From NCBI RefSeq assembly GCF_002409645.1, contig NZ_DHNR01000006.1, positions 37,916 to 59,004 on the forward strand: a DNA stretch of 21,089 bases, in the 5' to 3' direction. Below, in pieces: positions 1 to 6,821 of this stretch (its first letter is position 1; every line of letters begins with the position of its first letter). Made by a program: the position numbers and the translations under genes. The notes under the pieces are model-generated. The model did no database searches, had not been told where the DNA came from, and saw only the letters and a program-made list of their open reading frames with translations. This stretch comes from Acetobacter sp. UBA5411 (GTDB taxonomy: Bacteria > Pseudomonadota > Alphaproteobacteria > Acetobacterales > Acetobacteraceae).

Positions 1-515
1 TCGGCGGCATCATCAAGCACGCCAAGGCGCTGAACGCGTTCACCAACCCGTCCACCAACTCCTACAAGCGTCTGATCCCGGGCTTCGAAGCTCCGGTTCT
101 GCTGGCTTACTCTGCCCGCAACCGTTCCGCTTCCTGCCGTATCCCGTATGCGACGAGCCCGAAGGCAAAGCGCGTTGAGGTTCGCTTCCCGGATCCGACA
201 GCCAACCCGTATCTGGCGTTCTCCGCCATGCTGATGGCTGGTCTGGACGGCATCAAGAACAAGATCCACCCGGGCGACGCCATGGACAAGGATCTGTATG
301 ACCTGCCGCCGGAAGAGCTGAAGCAGATCCCGACAGTTGCTGGCTCTCTGCGTGAAGCTCTCCAGTCTCTGGAAGCTGATTACGAGTTCCTGCTGGCTGG
401 CGGCGTCTTCACGAAAGACCAGATCGAGAGCTACATCGAGCTGAAGTGGAAAGACGTGTATCGCTTCGAGCATACACCTCACCCGGTTGAGTTCGAGATG
501 TACTATTCGGTCTGA
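1..515 (+). CDS. glnA: Glutamine synthetase type I, 3' end (partial)
   Basis: This is the C-terminal part of glutamine synthetase, which makes glutamine from glutamate, ammonia and ATP in the cytoplasm. The frame is open from base 3 and the 5' part lies outside the window. The visible protein carries the conserved NRSASCRIPY stretch that contributes active-site residues, then VEVRFPDPTANPYLAFSA, and a DKDLYDLPPEE segment whose tyrosine (codon 297-299) matches the adenylylation site of the GlnE-regulated enzyme. It ends EMYYSV, as expected for the GSI-beta type. The tyrosine suggests control by GlnE adenylylation, but neither glnE nor glnB is visible here. An intrinsic terminator starts 30 nt after the stop, so the transcript probably ends here. 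The family call is essentially certain. Confidence 0.97.
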   Translation, partial: GGIIKHAKALNAFTNPSTNSYKRLIPGFEAPVLLAYSARNRSASCRIPYATSPKAKRVEVRFPDPTANPYLAFSAMLMAGLDGIKNKIHPGDAMDKDLYDLPPEELKQIPTVAGSLREALQSLEADYEFLLAGGVFTKDQIESYIELKWKDVYRFEHTPHPVEFEMYYSV

Positions 516-544
516 TCTTTTCAGACAGAGTGGGACTTTCAAGG

Positions 545-573
545 AACGCGGCCTTAACAGGCCGCGTTTTTTG
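545..573 (+). terminator. Rho-independent terminator of glnA
   Basis: A perfect 9-bp GC-rich stem, aacgcggcc (545-553) with ggccgcgtt (560-568), has a 6-nt loop and runs into six T (567-572). It starts 30 nt after the glnA stop and points in the same direction, so it is a textbook intrinsic terminator. Confidence 0.93.
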
Positions 574-897
574 TTGGGGTCAAGCGTTCTGCGCTTTCGG
601 GACGAGCGCATCAATCCGATTAACGGACATGGAGCCTGTTTGCTCCGAGCGTTGAGCGCAGATCATCGTCAGCGTTCAAGCAACACCAGTTTTTTAGAAA
701 AAACGTCCATCTGATTTCATTCGAAACCAGAGATCAGGCAGTACGACTTGGCCGTTGCAGATGACGTGCTGGACAGGCTTAGACTCTAACCAACAATCAG
801 AACATTCAAATCCGTCTGTGCAAACAGAGCAACAGGACATCATTTTTGCAAAAGCTCAACTGCTTCCAGAATAGTTTTCAAAGACCGGGAATGCTTT

Positions 898-945
898 CAG
901 GGCTTTGCCCCGAACCCCACAAAGGAACACAGTCCCTTTGATCCC
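898..945. repeat. Putative dispersed intergenic repeat of acetic acid bacteria
   Basis: The segment reads, on the minus strand, as a GGGATCAAAGGGACT... part followed by GTGGGGTTCGGGGCAAAGCC. This resembles the short intergenic sequences of the form 'GGGTCCAGGGAC..GTCCCTGGTGGGGTTCGGGGCAAAGCC' that I recall being scattered through Acetobacteraceae genomes. It contains the imperfect inverted pair aaagg (921-925) and ccttt (935-939). Only one copy lies in this window, so the repeat status rests on memory and needs a genome search. Confidence 0.4.
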
Positions 946-1033
946 AATTTGTTAAATAAAGGGAGACAAAAGCAGCACCCTATCTCGCCTCATATTTGTA
1001 AAACACGTCAGCGTCTTACAAAAAAGCTATAGC

Positions 1034-1074
1034 AACATTTCTACAATCGAGCTTCTGAACTCTGTAGAAATGTT
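1034..1074 (-). terminator. Inverted repeat, possible terminator of the minus-strand GGT-like gene
   Basis: A perfect 12-bp inverted repeat, aacatttctaca (1034-1045) and tgtagaaatgtt (1063-1074), has a 17-nt spacer and lies 29 nt past the stop of the minus-strand gene. Read on the minus strand it is followed after 8 nt by six T (plus-strand A run 1020-1025), with a small gctatagc palindrome (1026-1033) in between. The AT-rich stem and the offset T run make it a weaker terminator than the one after glnA. It could instead be a protein-binding palindrome. Confidence 0.5.
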
Positions 1075-1103
1075 CCGAAAGCTTACCCCACTATCCGTAA
1101 GTT

Positions 1104-2642
1104 TCAGTTCCGGTCAGAGCCCGTTGCATATCCACTACCGCGCGGATCGACCCACCCGAAACAGTGATTGCTGCCACCCGGCAGACCATTGCGGCATGAA
1201 ATCGCATTAGCACGACCGTTAGCCGTGGCAGCCTTGATGTCTCCCGCCAATGCGCCAGACAGCGCAGCGCCGGCAGCGTCAGCAGCATCAGCCTGTCCGG
1301 ATGCCGTCGCCGTAGCGAGAAACACACCGTCCTGATGAGCAATACCAGCCGACAGGATCGGGCGCGGGCGATGGGCGGCTGACGCACCCAGCACAATACC
1401 TGTTGAACCTGCGACACGCCCGTTACCGAACAGATTGTTCATCGAAACGGCACAAGCGACAGCCTCGCCCTTCCTGTCCACAACAGCAAAGGACGTCGAG
1501 GCAGGCAGGTTTGGCAGGCTGCTTCCTCCCGGCATTTTTCCGGAATCAAGCAGGGCCTGAGCATGTGCAGTCAAAGTCGCAACAGAAGCGCGTCCTTCTG
1601 TTGCACGCCAGCCTGCAACAGCCCGCGCGCCGGTATTTCCAGCAGTCTGGCCGTTTTCAGCCGCTTTCCATGCAGCGGCCATACCGTAGCCACCGTCCGC
1701 AGGAGGCGGCACAAAGGATACTTTCACATTGCCGACGGTTGCGGTCAGAGGTGTCGTTTCGATGGGAACCGCCCCACGCAGCCCAACCATGGTCAGACCT
1801 GCACCGGTTGTTTCATTCGACGCTACCAGAACCTGAGCTAGAGCACCGGTATAAAGATCACCGGAACCGGCTGACCGTATCCGCTCAAGCGTGCCAGTCA
1901 GATAACGCTGACTGAAGATATCGCCCGCCTTCAGCACTGTGCCATCAGAGCGTCCAAAAATACGACGTGCGCTCTCGTCAGCCAGAAGCGGTGCCTGCAC
2001 CACGGTCAGATCCGCAGCCAACTGCGAACCGACCTCGATACCGTTTCGGGCCAGCGTGATGGCTGGCTGTGTCGTCTCGGCAAAATCCACACTACCGTAA
2101 CGCAGCTGCATCAGGAAAAGACCGCGTGCGAGCATGGGGATCGAGGCAGGCCTGTCGACCCGCCCCTTGCTCCCTGACACAGGGTCAGCAGGCGCATCGC
2201 CTGTCGGCATGAACAGAAAAGCCCGTCCGGCTCCGCGATCCTCGGGACGCCAAGCCACACAGGCGCCACCGGAGCCAAGAGAGGCACGCGAGGGCAGTGT
2301 CACCGACAACGCCAGACCCAGCGCGGCGGCGGCATCGGCGGCGTTCCCTCCCCGCTGCAGAACGGTCATCGCAGCCAGCGCGGCATGCGGCTCGTCAGCG
2401 ACGACATTGCCCACGTAACCCGACAGCATCTTCGATCCGGTGCCATACAAGGAGAGAACAGGATGCTCGTCGGACTCGCTCTGGGACGGGGTTCCGAATA
2501 TCCACGAACAGCCGGACATCATGCCGGTCATGGCCAGCAGAAGACCGATCCGCCGGACAACCGCGACCTTCCGGCCAGCGCCCTTCGCAACAGGCGTCTC
2601 GCCGCACGAAACAGAACGAAAGCTTACGGGACGTTCACGCAC
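1104..2642 (-). CDS. Gamma-glutamyltransferase-family lipoprotein, divergent active site
   Basis: The 512-aa product looks full-length for the gamma-glutamyltransferase (GGT) family of Ntn hydrolases. The N-terminal GGNAADAAAALGLALSV and GSGG segments (about 98-126), the ASTSFAVVD segment (381-389), MNNLFGNGRVAG (401-412) and the C-terminal DPRGSGYATG (499-508) match the family. The N-terminus has a basic and hydrophobic stretch ending GMMSGC, with Cys45 as a likely lipidation site, so it is probably a periplasm-facing lipoprotein. Several catalytic features of the E. coli enzyme appear absent: the nucleophilic Thr aligns to Ser382, the arginine that binds the substrate carboxylate is not in FLFMPTGDAP (142-151), the PLSSMSP loop is ILSAG, and the paired oxyanion glycines are not seen. 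A canonical transferase activity is therefore doubtful. The start is GTG, with GGAG 10 nt upstream and an in-frame TAA just before it. Confidence 0.8.
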   Translation of the reverse strand: MRERPVSFRSVSCGETPVAKGAGRKVAVVRRIGLLLAMTGMMSGCSWIFGTPSQSESDEHPVLSLYGTGSKMLSGYVGNVVADEPHAALAAMTVLQRGGNAADAAAALGLALSVTLPSRASLGSGGACVAWRPEDRGAGRAFLFMPTGDAPADPVSGSKGRVDRPASIPMLARGLFLMQLRYGSVDFAETTQPAITLARNGIEVGSQLAADLTVVQAPLLADESARRIFGRSDGTVLKAGDIFSQRYLTGTLERIRSAGSGDLYTGALAQVLVASNETTGAGLTMVGLRGAVPIETTPLTATVGNVKVSFVPPPADGGYGMAAAWKAAENGQTAGNTGARAVAGWRATEGRASVATLTAHAQALLDSGKMPGGSSLPNLPASTSFAVVDRKGEAVACAVSMNNLFGNGRVAGSTGIVLGASAAHRPRPILSAGIAHQDGVFLATATASGQADAADAAGAALSGALAGDIKAATANGRANAISCRNGLPGGSNHCFGWVDPRGSGYATGSDRN

Positions 2643-2821
2643 GCGAGAGACACTCCATTATTGCAGTTGGCCATCATGACTGTTGATCTGTCCGACACCT
2701 TCCGGGGCCGGACATGGCCTTGTGACTTGGTTAGCTTTCTTCCCGCAATGCGGCAACGGGGCAGCCTGAGGTTTTCCCCACTCCGGGGCAAAGTCATACG
2801 CCCGAAACAAAGCCTTATTGC

Positions 2822-3370
2822 TCACTTCGACACGAAAGACGCCGTCACCCCGTGCTCACGGTTATAGGCAACCTGTGTGTGGTTGAGCTGAAACCCGACC
2901 TCAAAACGATAGCCGTTTTCTATTGTGGTGGGCTTGATCGGCAGATCGACGGTGACAAGCCGCGTATCGACGGCAACAGCATCCTGTCCGGCCGGGAATG
3001 TAACTTTCTGCTCGAAAATGTGTTTTCCGACGATCTTGTCATTATGCACCACGGCGACAAACCAGGGCAGAGTGATCGTCTCTCCGGGAGCCGCCGGTCC
3101 CTTACGGACCACCATATGCACACCGACCCGCGTTCTCAGATTCTTGCGTCCGCTCGACATGCAGTCGCCACTCAAACTGCTGAGACTCGCATGAGTCACC
3201 AGATGATCGAATGAAGGCCCCTTGGCGGAGTAGTTGTAATAATCCGCCACTTCCGAGGGAATATGCATCTCCGGGCAACTCGGGGCGAAGACATTGTCAT
3301 CGCTCTCGGTGCAACCGGTCAGCGCCAGAGGCATCATCAGCGCAGCAAGTCCCGTGACGCCCCATTTCAT
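2822..3370 (-). CDS. Unrecognised exported lipoprotein (182 aa)
   Basis: No known family was recognised. The chosen ATG at 3370 gives MKWGVTGLAALMMPLALTGC, a compact lipoprotein signal with a perfect LTGC lipobox and Cys20 as the modified residue. A GGGG stretch lies just upstream, whereas the longer open frame reaching 3451 would bury the signal behind 27 residues. The mature part has two further cysteines (in APSCPEM and GDCMSS), then a region rich in alternating hydrophobic residues (RVGVHMVVRKG, TLPWFVAVVHNDKIVG, RLVTVDLPI, RFEVGFQLN) that suggests a beta-sandwich. It is transcribed in the same direction as the downstream GGT-like lipoprotein, 179 nt away, so a shared envelope role is possible but unproven. 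Confidence 0.75.
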   Translation of the reverse strand: MKWGVTGLAALMMPLALTGCTESDDNVFAPSCPEMHIPSEVADYYNYSAKGPSFDHLVTHASLSSLSGDCMSSGRKNLRTRVGVHMVVRKGPAAPGETITLPWFVAVVHNDKIVGKHIFEQKVTFPAGQDAVAVDTRLVTVDLPIKPTTIENGYRFEVGFQLNHTQVAYNREHGVTASFVSK

Positions 3371-3788
3371 GAACCCCACGCGAATCGATAGATGATCACG
3401 CACCGCGAACGAACGGAAAGAATGCAGAAACACAAGCGGAGACCGGGCCATGCGACAATCCAGACTGACAAGTTACACGACCTGATGCCACATTTCCCCT
3501 CACATGGAGGCGTCATGCAGTGGGCACAGATCACTGGGCGAGTATCGACCAGAAATGCGTTCACGAAAACCGGTCCGGCCTGAAATCGTACACAAAAAAA
3601 TAAACAGTCACATGAGATATGGGGCAAACGCCCGGTTTTGTGTCATAAGAGAAGAATAGCTCTTTATCACGATACGGCTTGCGCGATCCGCCCGTCTTGC
3701 GTAGGGCGAGGCAAAACCGATCCTGTGGCCAGCCGACGCTTCTGCCGGTTGCCCCGTAATGTCGCCCGCCGAATGTTTGGGGAACACC
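3371..3788. other. Divergent intergenic region upstream of ispH and the lipoprotein
   Basis: About 420 bases separate the divergent lipoprotein and ispH genes. Short open frames on both strands carry no recognisable motif. The region should hold promoters for both genes, but I could not single out convincing -35/-10 boxes. A small gggc-aaac-gccc hairpin near 3619-3630 followed by ggtttt is too weak to call a terminator. Confidence 0.5.
3779..3783 (+). promoter_or_regulatory. Ribosome binding site fixing the ispH start
   Basis: GGGGA ends 5 nt before the ATG at 3789. It supports that start over an in-frame ATG 30 nt upstream, which has no comparable site. Confidence 0.7.
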
Positions 3789-4787
3789 ATGCCCGACCAG
3801 TCCACTCTCTCCCAGAAGCCTGCCGAAACGCAGGACCAGACACGCGCCCTGAAGGTGCTCTTGGCTGGCCCGCGCGGCTTCTGCGCCGGCGTCGACCGCG
3901 CCATCCGCGTGGTGGAAGAAGCCATCCGCGCTTACGGCGCTCCGGTCTATGTACGTCACGAAATCGTCCATAACCGGACCGTGGTGGAGGAACTGGAGGA
4001 AAAAGGCGCGATCTTTGTGGAGGAACTCGACGAGGTTCCCGCCGATGGTCATGTCGTCTTTTCCGCTCACGGCGTTCCCAAGACCGTTCCGGCTGAAGCC
4101 GTCCGCCGTAACCTGCTTTACCTTGATGCGACCTGCCCGCTGGTGTCCAAGGTTCACCGCGAGGCCGAGCGTCATTACGCCAATGGCGGACCGGACAGCC
4201 GCCACATCCTGATGATCGGTCACGCCGGTCATCCGGAAGTGATCGGCACGATGGGTCAGCTGCCGCCGGGAGCGGTGACGCTCATCAACGACGCAGAAGA
4301 AGCCCGGACGGTGCAGCCCGCCGACCCGACGCGTCTGGCGTTCATCACGCAGACCACCCTTTCGGTCGACGACACGGCTGAGATCGTGGACATTCTCCGC
4401 GACCGTTTCCCGCTTATTGAGGGCCCGAAGCGCGAGGACATCTGCTACGCGACGACCAACCGTCAGGAAGCCGTGAAGGCCATCGCTCCTGAGTGCGATC
4501 TGGTCATCGTCATCGGTTCACCCAATTCTTCCAATTCGCAGCGCTTGCGCGAAGTGGCGGAGCGTTCCGGCACCAAGCGCGCCCTGCTTGTTCCCAAGCT
4601 GGCTGCCCTCGACTGGTCCGTGCTGGAAGGCGTGAAGACGCTGGGCATCACGGCAGGCGCATCCGCACCGGAAGCGCTGGTGCAGGAAATGGTCAACGAG
4701 CTTGCAAAGCGTTACACGCTACAGATCGACGAGCGCACCGTGAAGGAAGAAAACGTCACATTCCGCCTTCCCGCCCCGCTCGGCTAA
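3789..4787 (+). CDS. ispH: 4-hydroxy-3-methylbut-2-enyl diphosphate reductase
   Basis: IspH (LytB) is the last enzyme of the methylerythritol phosphate pathway. It reduces HMBPP to isopentenyl and dimethylallyl diphosphate with a [4Fe-4S] cluster in the cytoplasm. With the start at 3789 the protein has 332 aa, in the normal range. The three cluster cysteines are visible: Cys32 in GPRGFCAGV, Cys116 in LDATCPLVSK and Cys219 in EDICYATTNRQ. Substrate-binding histidines occur in EIVHN (His61) and SAHGVP (His94), and the ITQTTLS and GSPNSSNSQRL motifs are intact. It is the first gene of a tight operon with thrB (13-nt gap) and rnhA, an arrangement I recall from related Alphaproteobacteria. Confidence 0.97.
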   Translation: MPDQSTLSQKPAETQDQTRALKVLLAGPRGFCAGVDRAIRVVEEAIRAYGAPVYVRHEIVHNRTVVEELEEKGAIFVEELDEVPADGHVVFSAHGVPKTVPAEAVRRNLLYLDATCPLVSKVHREAERHYANGGPDSRHILMIGHAGHPEVIGTMGQLPPGAVTLINDAEEARTVQPADPTRLAFITQTTLSVDDTAEIVDILRDRFPLIEGPKREDICYATTNRQEAVKAIAPECDLVIVIGSPNSSNSQRLREVAERSGTKRALLVPKLAALDWSVLEGVKTLGITAGASAPEALVQEMVNELAKRYTLQIDERTVKEENVTFRLPAPLG

Positions 4788-4800
4788 CGCAAAGAGACTC

Positions 4801-5793
4801 ATGGCCGTCTACACAGAAATCACCGACGAGGAGCTTTCCGCTTTTCTCGTCGGTTACGACATCGGGCATCTGACTGCCTTTCGCGGCATCGCGGAAGGGG
4901 TCGAAAACAGCAATTTCCTTCTGCGCACCGAAAAAGACGGTCAGGAATCTGACTACATTCTTACGCTTTACGAAAAGCGTGTGAATCCGGACGATCTGCC
5001 GTGGTTTCTGGGCTTCATGCGTCATCTGGCGACCAAAGGCGTGTCCTGTCCCCTGCCCGTCTGTGGCCGGGACGGTGAAGCACTCCGCACACTCGCAGGC
5101 CGTCCGGCGGCGATCACGACATTCCTCTCCGGTGTCTGGCCGCGCCATATTCACAGCGAACATTGTCATCCACTTGGCGAAGCTCTTGCGCGTCTGCATG
5201 TCGCCGGAAACAGCTACCCGCCCGTGCGCGCCAACAGCCTCGGTCCCGATGCGTGGCGACCACTTTTGCAGGATGCCGCTCGTTCAGACCGACAGACCGA
5301 GACGACGAAACAGCTTCTCGAAGAACTTGATCTCGCTTTGAACCGGATTCTTCCGGCATGGCCCGCAACTGGTAGTCAGGCCGATCTGCCTCATGGACAG
5401 ATTCATGCCGATCTGTTTCCCGACAACGTGTTCTTTCTTGACCACAAGGTTTCCGGCCTGATCGACTTCTATTTCGCCTGCACGGATTTCCTCGCCTACG
5501 ACGTCGCTATCTGCCTGAACGCCTGGTGCTTCAGCGAAGATGGCGGATTCAACGAGACCTTCGCCCGGCAGCTGATCAGCGGCTATGAAAGCGTGCGTCC
5601 TCTCACTGCTGCCGAACGGGATGCCCTACCGGTGCTTTGCGCGGGTGCCGCGATACGTTTTGCCCTGACCCGTCTGTATGACTGGATCAACACACCGCCG
5701 GATGCGATGGTCACACGCAAGGACCCGATGGATTACATCCACCGTCTCCGGTTTCATCTCGCTGCGGGCAATAGCGGGGTCTACGGTGTCTGA
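4801..5793 (+). CDS. thrB: Homoserine kinase, choline-kinase-like type
   Basis: The 330-aa protein is the aminoglycoside-phosphotransferase-fold homoserine kinase, not the GHMP kinase type. It phosphorylates homoserine with ATP in threonine synthesis in the cytoplasm. The nucleotide-side N-lobe has GIAEGVENSNFLLRT (about 29-43) and YILTLYEKR (52-60). The catalytic loop is LPHGQIHADLFPDNVFF, with Asp204 and Asn209, followed by the metal-binding IDFYFAC (Asp222). The conserved C-terminal AIRFALTRLYDW is also present. The start is the ATG 13 nt after the ispH stop, and the 3' end overlaps the rnhA start by 8 nt, so the two are probably translationally coupled. Confidence 0.95.
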   Translation: MAVYTEITDEELSAFLVGYDIGHLTAFRGIAEGVENSNFLLRTEKDGQESDYILTLYEKRVNPDDLPWFLGFMRHLATKGVSCPLPVCGRDGEALRTLAGRPAAITTFLSGVWPRHIHSEHCHPLGEALARLHVAGNSYPPVRANSLGPDAWRPLLQDAARSDRQTETTKQLLEELDLALNRILPAWPATGSQADLPHGQIHADLFPDNVFFLDHKVSGLIDFYFACTDFLAYDVAICLNAWCFSEDGGFNETFARQLISGYESVRPLTAAERDALPVLCAGAAIRFALTRLYDWINTPPDAMVTRKDPMDYIHRLRFHLAAGNSGVYGV

Positions 5794-6268
5794 AACACAG
5801 GATGCTCCGGAAACCGTTCAGGATGACGATGCTGTCGTCATGATCTGGACAGATGGTGGATGTCGCCCCAATCCCGGTCCCGGCGGCTGGGGCGTGTTGC
5901 TCCGCTACAAGGGGCATGAGCGGGAATTGTCTGGTGGTGAGCCGGAAACCACCAACAACCGCATGGAACTGACAGCCGCCGCCGAGGCTCTGGAAGCCAT
6001 GAAACGCCCATGCAAGATCGCACTGCATACCGACAGCGAGTATGTCCGCAATGGCATCACGCGCTGGCATACAGGGTGGGTGCGTCGCAACTGGCGCAAC
6101 GCCTCCGGTGATCCGGTCAAGAACATGGATCTGTGGCGACGACTGCTCGACGCAGCCAAACCGCATGATATTTCCTGGCATTGGGTCAAGGGGCATTCCG
6201 GTGTGCCGGAAAACGAGCGCGTGGACGAACTGGCGACGGAAGCCCGTATCGCGATTGAAAAAGACTGA
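5786..6268 (+). CDS. rnhA: Ribonuclease HI
   Basis: RNase HI cleaves the RNA strand of RNA-DNA hybrids, including R-loops and Okazaki primers. The chosen GTG start overlaps the thrB end by 8 nt, has GGGG about 7 nt upstream, and gives 160 aa, close to the usual length of about 155. All catalytic residues are present: Asp23 in TDGGCRPNPGPGGWG, Glu61 in NNRMELTAA, Asp83 in HTDSEYV, His137 in KGHSG and Asp147 in ENERVDELA. The basic protrusion (GWVRRNWRNASGDPVKN) typical of bacterial type 1 enzymes is also present. The first 17 residues are acidic and poorly conserved, so an ATG 18 codons in is a possible alternative start. It is the last gene of the ispH-thrB-rnhA operon. Confidence 0.96.
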   Translation: MSETQDAPETVQDDDAVVMIWTDGGCRPNPGPGGWGVLLRYKGHERELSGGEPETTNNRMELTAAAEALEAMKRPCKIALHTDSEYVRNGITRWHTGWVRRNWRNASGDPVKNMDLWRRLLDAAKPHDISWHWVKGHSGVPENERVDELATEARIAIEKD

Positions 6269-6310
6269 CCAACTTAGGTGACGGCCAGTAAAACGGCTGT
6301 TCCCGGAAGT

Positions 6311-6368
6311 GCAGAACCCGGACTTGCCGTATGCGGTCCGAAGTGACAGTCTGCCTTTTTTGTTTTTT
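6311..6368 (+). terminator. Bulged hairpin with T tract after rnhA
   Basis: Two nested stems, gcaga (6311-6315) with tctgc (6350-6354) and inside it cggac (6319-6323) with gtccg (6336-6340), are followed by six T (6356-6361) and another six T (6363-6368). The position, 42 nt after the rnhA stop, fits an operon terminator. It sits only 14 nt before the next gene, so it could also act as an attenuator or leader structure for it. The stems are short and interrupted. Confidence 0.45.
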
Positions 6369-6381
6369 AGCGAGTTTTCAC

Positions 6382-6732
6382 ATGTCGATCCGCTTCCATA
6401 CTTCATCTGCCCTTCTTCTTCTGGCTGGCCTGTCTCTGGCACCTGCTGCGATGGCCGCAGATGCACCTGAGAAGCCCTGTGAAAGCGATCTCTGCCGTTC
6501 GGTGCGTCAGTCCTGGTCCTCAGTGAAACACGGCACCACCGATGCGGCGCAGTGGACCAAGAAAGAAACCGTGAAGGGCTGGGACGCCACCAAGAACGGC
6601 GCAACAAAGGCTGCCAAATGGACAGGCAAGACGGGTGAAAAAGGCTGGAACGCCACCAAGAACGGCACCCAGGAAGCCGCTCATGACACGGCGAACTGGA
6701 CGAAGAAGACCGCGCACGACATCGCGCAGTAA
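6382..6732 (+). CDS. Small secreted protein with 11-residue (LEA-like) repeats
   Basis: The 116-aa product starts with a Sec signal peptide whose hydrophobic core ends in AMA, cleaved before ADAPEK (about residue 25/26). A short segment with Cys33 and Cys38 follows, and then an array of 11-residue repeats fills the rest. Residues 55-76 and 77-98 are two copies of a 22-residue unit: AAQWTKKETVK then GWDATKNGATK, and AAKWTGKTGEK then GWNATKNGTQE. AAHDTANWTKK (99-109) is a further half unit. The repeats are Lys, Thr, Ala and Trp rich, without proline, and likely helical. Eleven-residue periodicity is known from group 3 LEA and apolipoprotein-like helices, so surface or membrane association or stress protection is conceivable, but no function is assigned. 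A perfect terminator follows. Confidence 0.8.
   Translation: MSIRFHTSSALLLLAGLSLAPAAMAADAPEKPCESDLCRSVRQSWSSVKHGTTDAAQWTKKETVKGWDATKNGATKAAKWTGKTGEKGWNATKNGTQEAAHDTANWTKKTAHDIAQ
6544..6708 (+). repeat. In-frame 66-bp tandem repeat within the secreted protein gene
   Basis: The 66-bp unit 6544-6609 is followed directly by 6610-6675 and by a partial third unit to about 6708. The best preserved stretch is ggctgggacgccaccaagaa versus ggctggaacgccaccaagaa. The copies have diverged at many third positions, so the duplication is not recent. Confidence 0.8.
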
Positions 6733-6769
6733 TAGCTCGCAGCCCTTACAGGCTTGTAAGAGTTTCTGA

Positions 6770-6810
6770 AAAGGCGCCGATCGAAAGACTATCTTTCGAT
6801 CGGCGCCTTT
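6770..6810. terminator. Perfect 18-bp hairpin, bidirectional terminator
   Basis: Bases 6770-6787 and 6793-6810 form a perfect 18-bp stem (arm aaaggcgccgatcgaaag) with a 5-nt loop actat. It lies between the convergent ends of the repeat-protein gene (stop 6732) and the amylo-glucosidase gene (stop 6822). Short T runs follow on both strands. Bidirectional termination is the natural reading. Confidence 0.88.
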
Positions 6811-6821
6811 AATTCATTCTG

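Larger units (their letters stand above)
574..1103. other. Gene-poor spacer between glnA and a minus-strand gene
   Basis: About 530 bases hold no open frame that looks coding by composition or by recognisable protein motif. The contents I can name are a short repeat-like segment at 898-945 and an inverted repeat at 1034-1074, both listed separately. The rest is more AT-rich than the flanking genes. No tRNA or transposase remnant could be recognised. Confidence 0.6.

Noticed and set aside
487..714. A short plus-strand frame running from the end of glnA through its terminator
   Set aside because: It starts inside glnA in another frame and crosses the intrinsic terminator, so it is not a gene.
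3561..4232. A 223-codon minus-strand open frame opposite the start of ispH
   Set aside because: It overlaps conserved ispH codons including two cluster cysteines, and its translation shows no domain.
5711..6607. A 298-codon minus-strand open frame across rnhA and the repeat-protein gene
   Set aside because: It is antisense to two well supported genes and to the intervening terminator-like hairpin, with no family resemblance.
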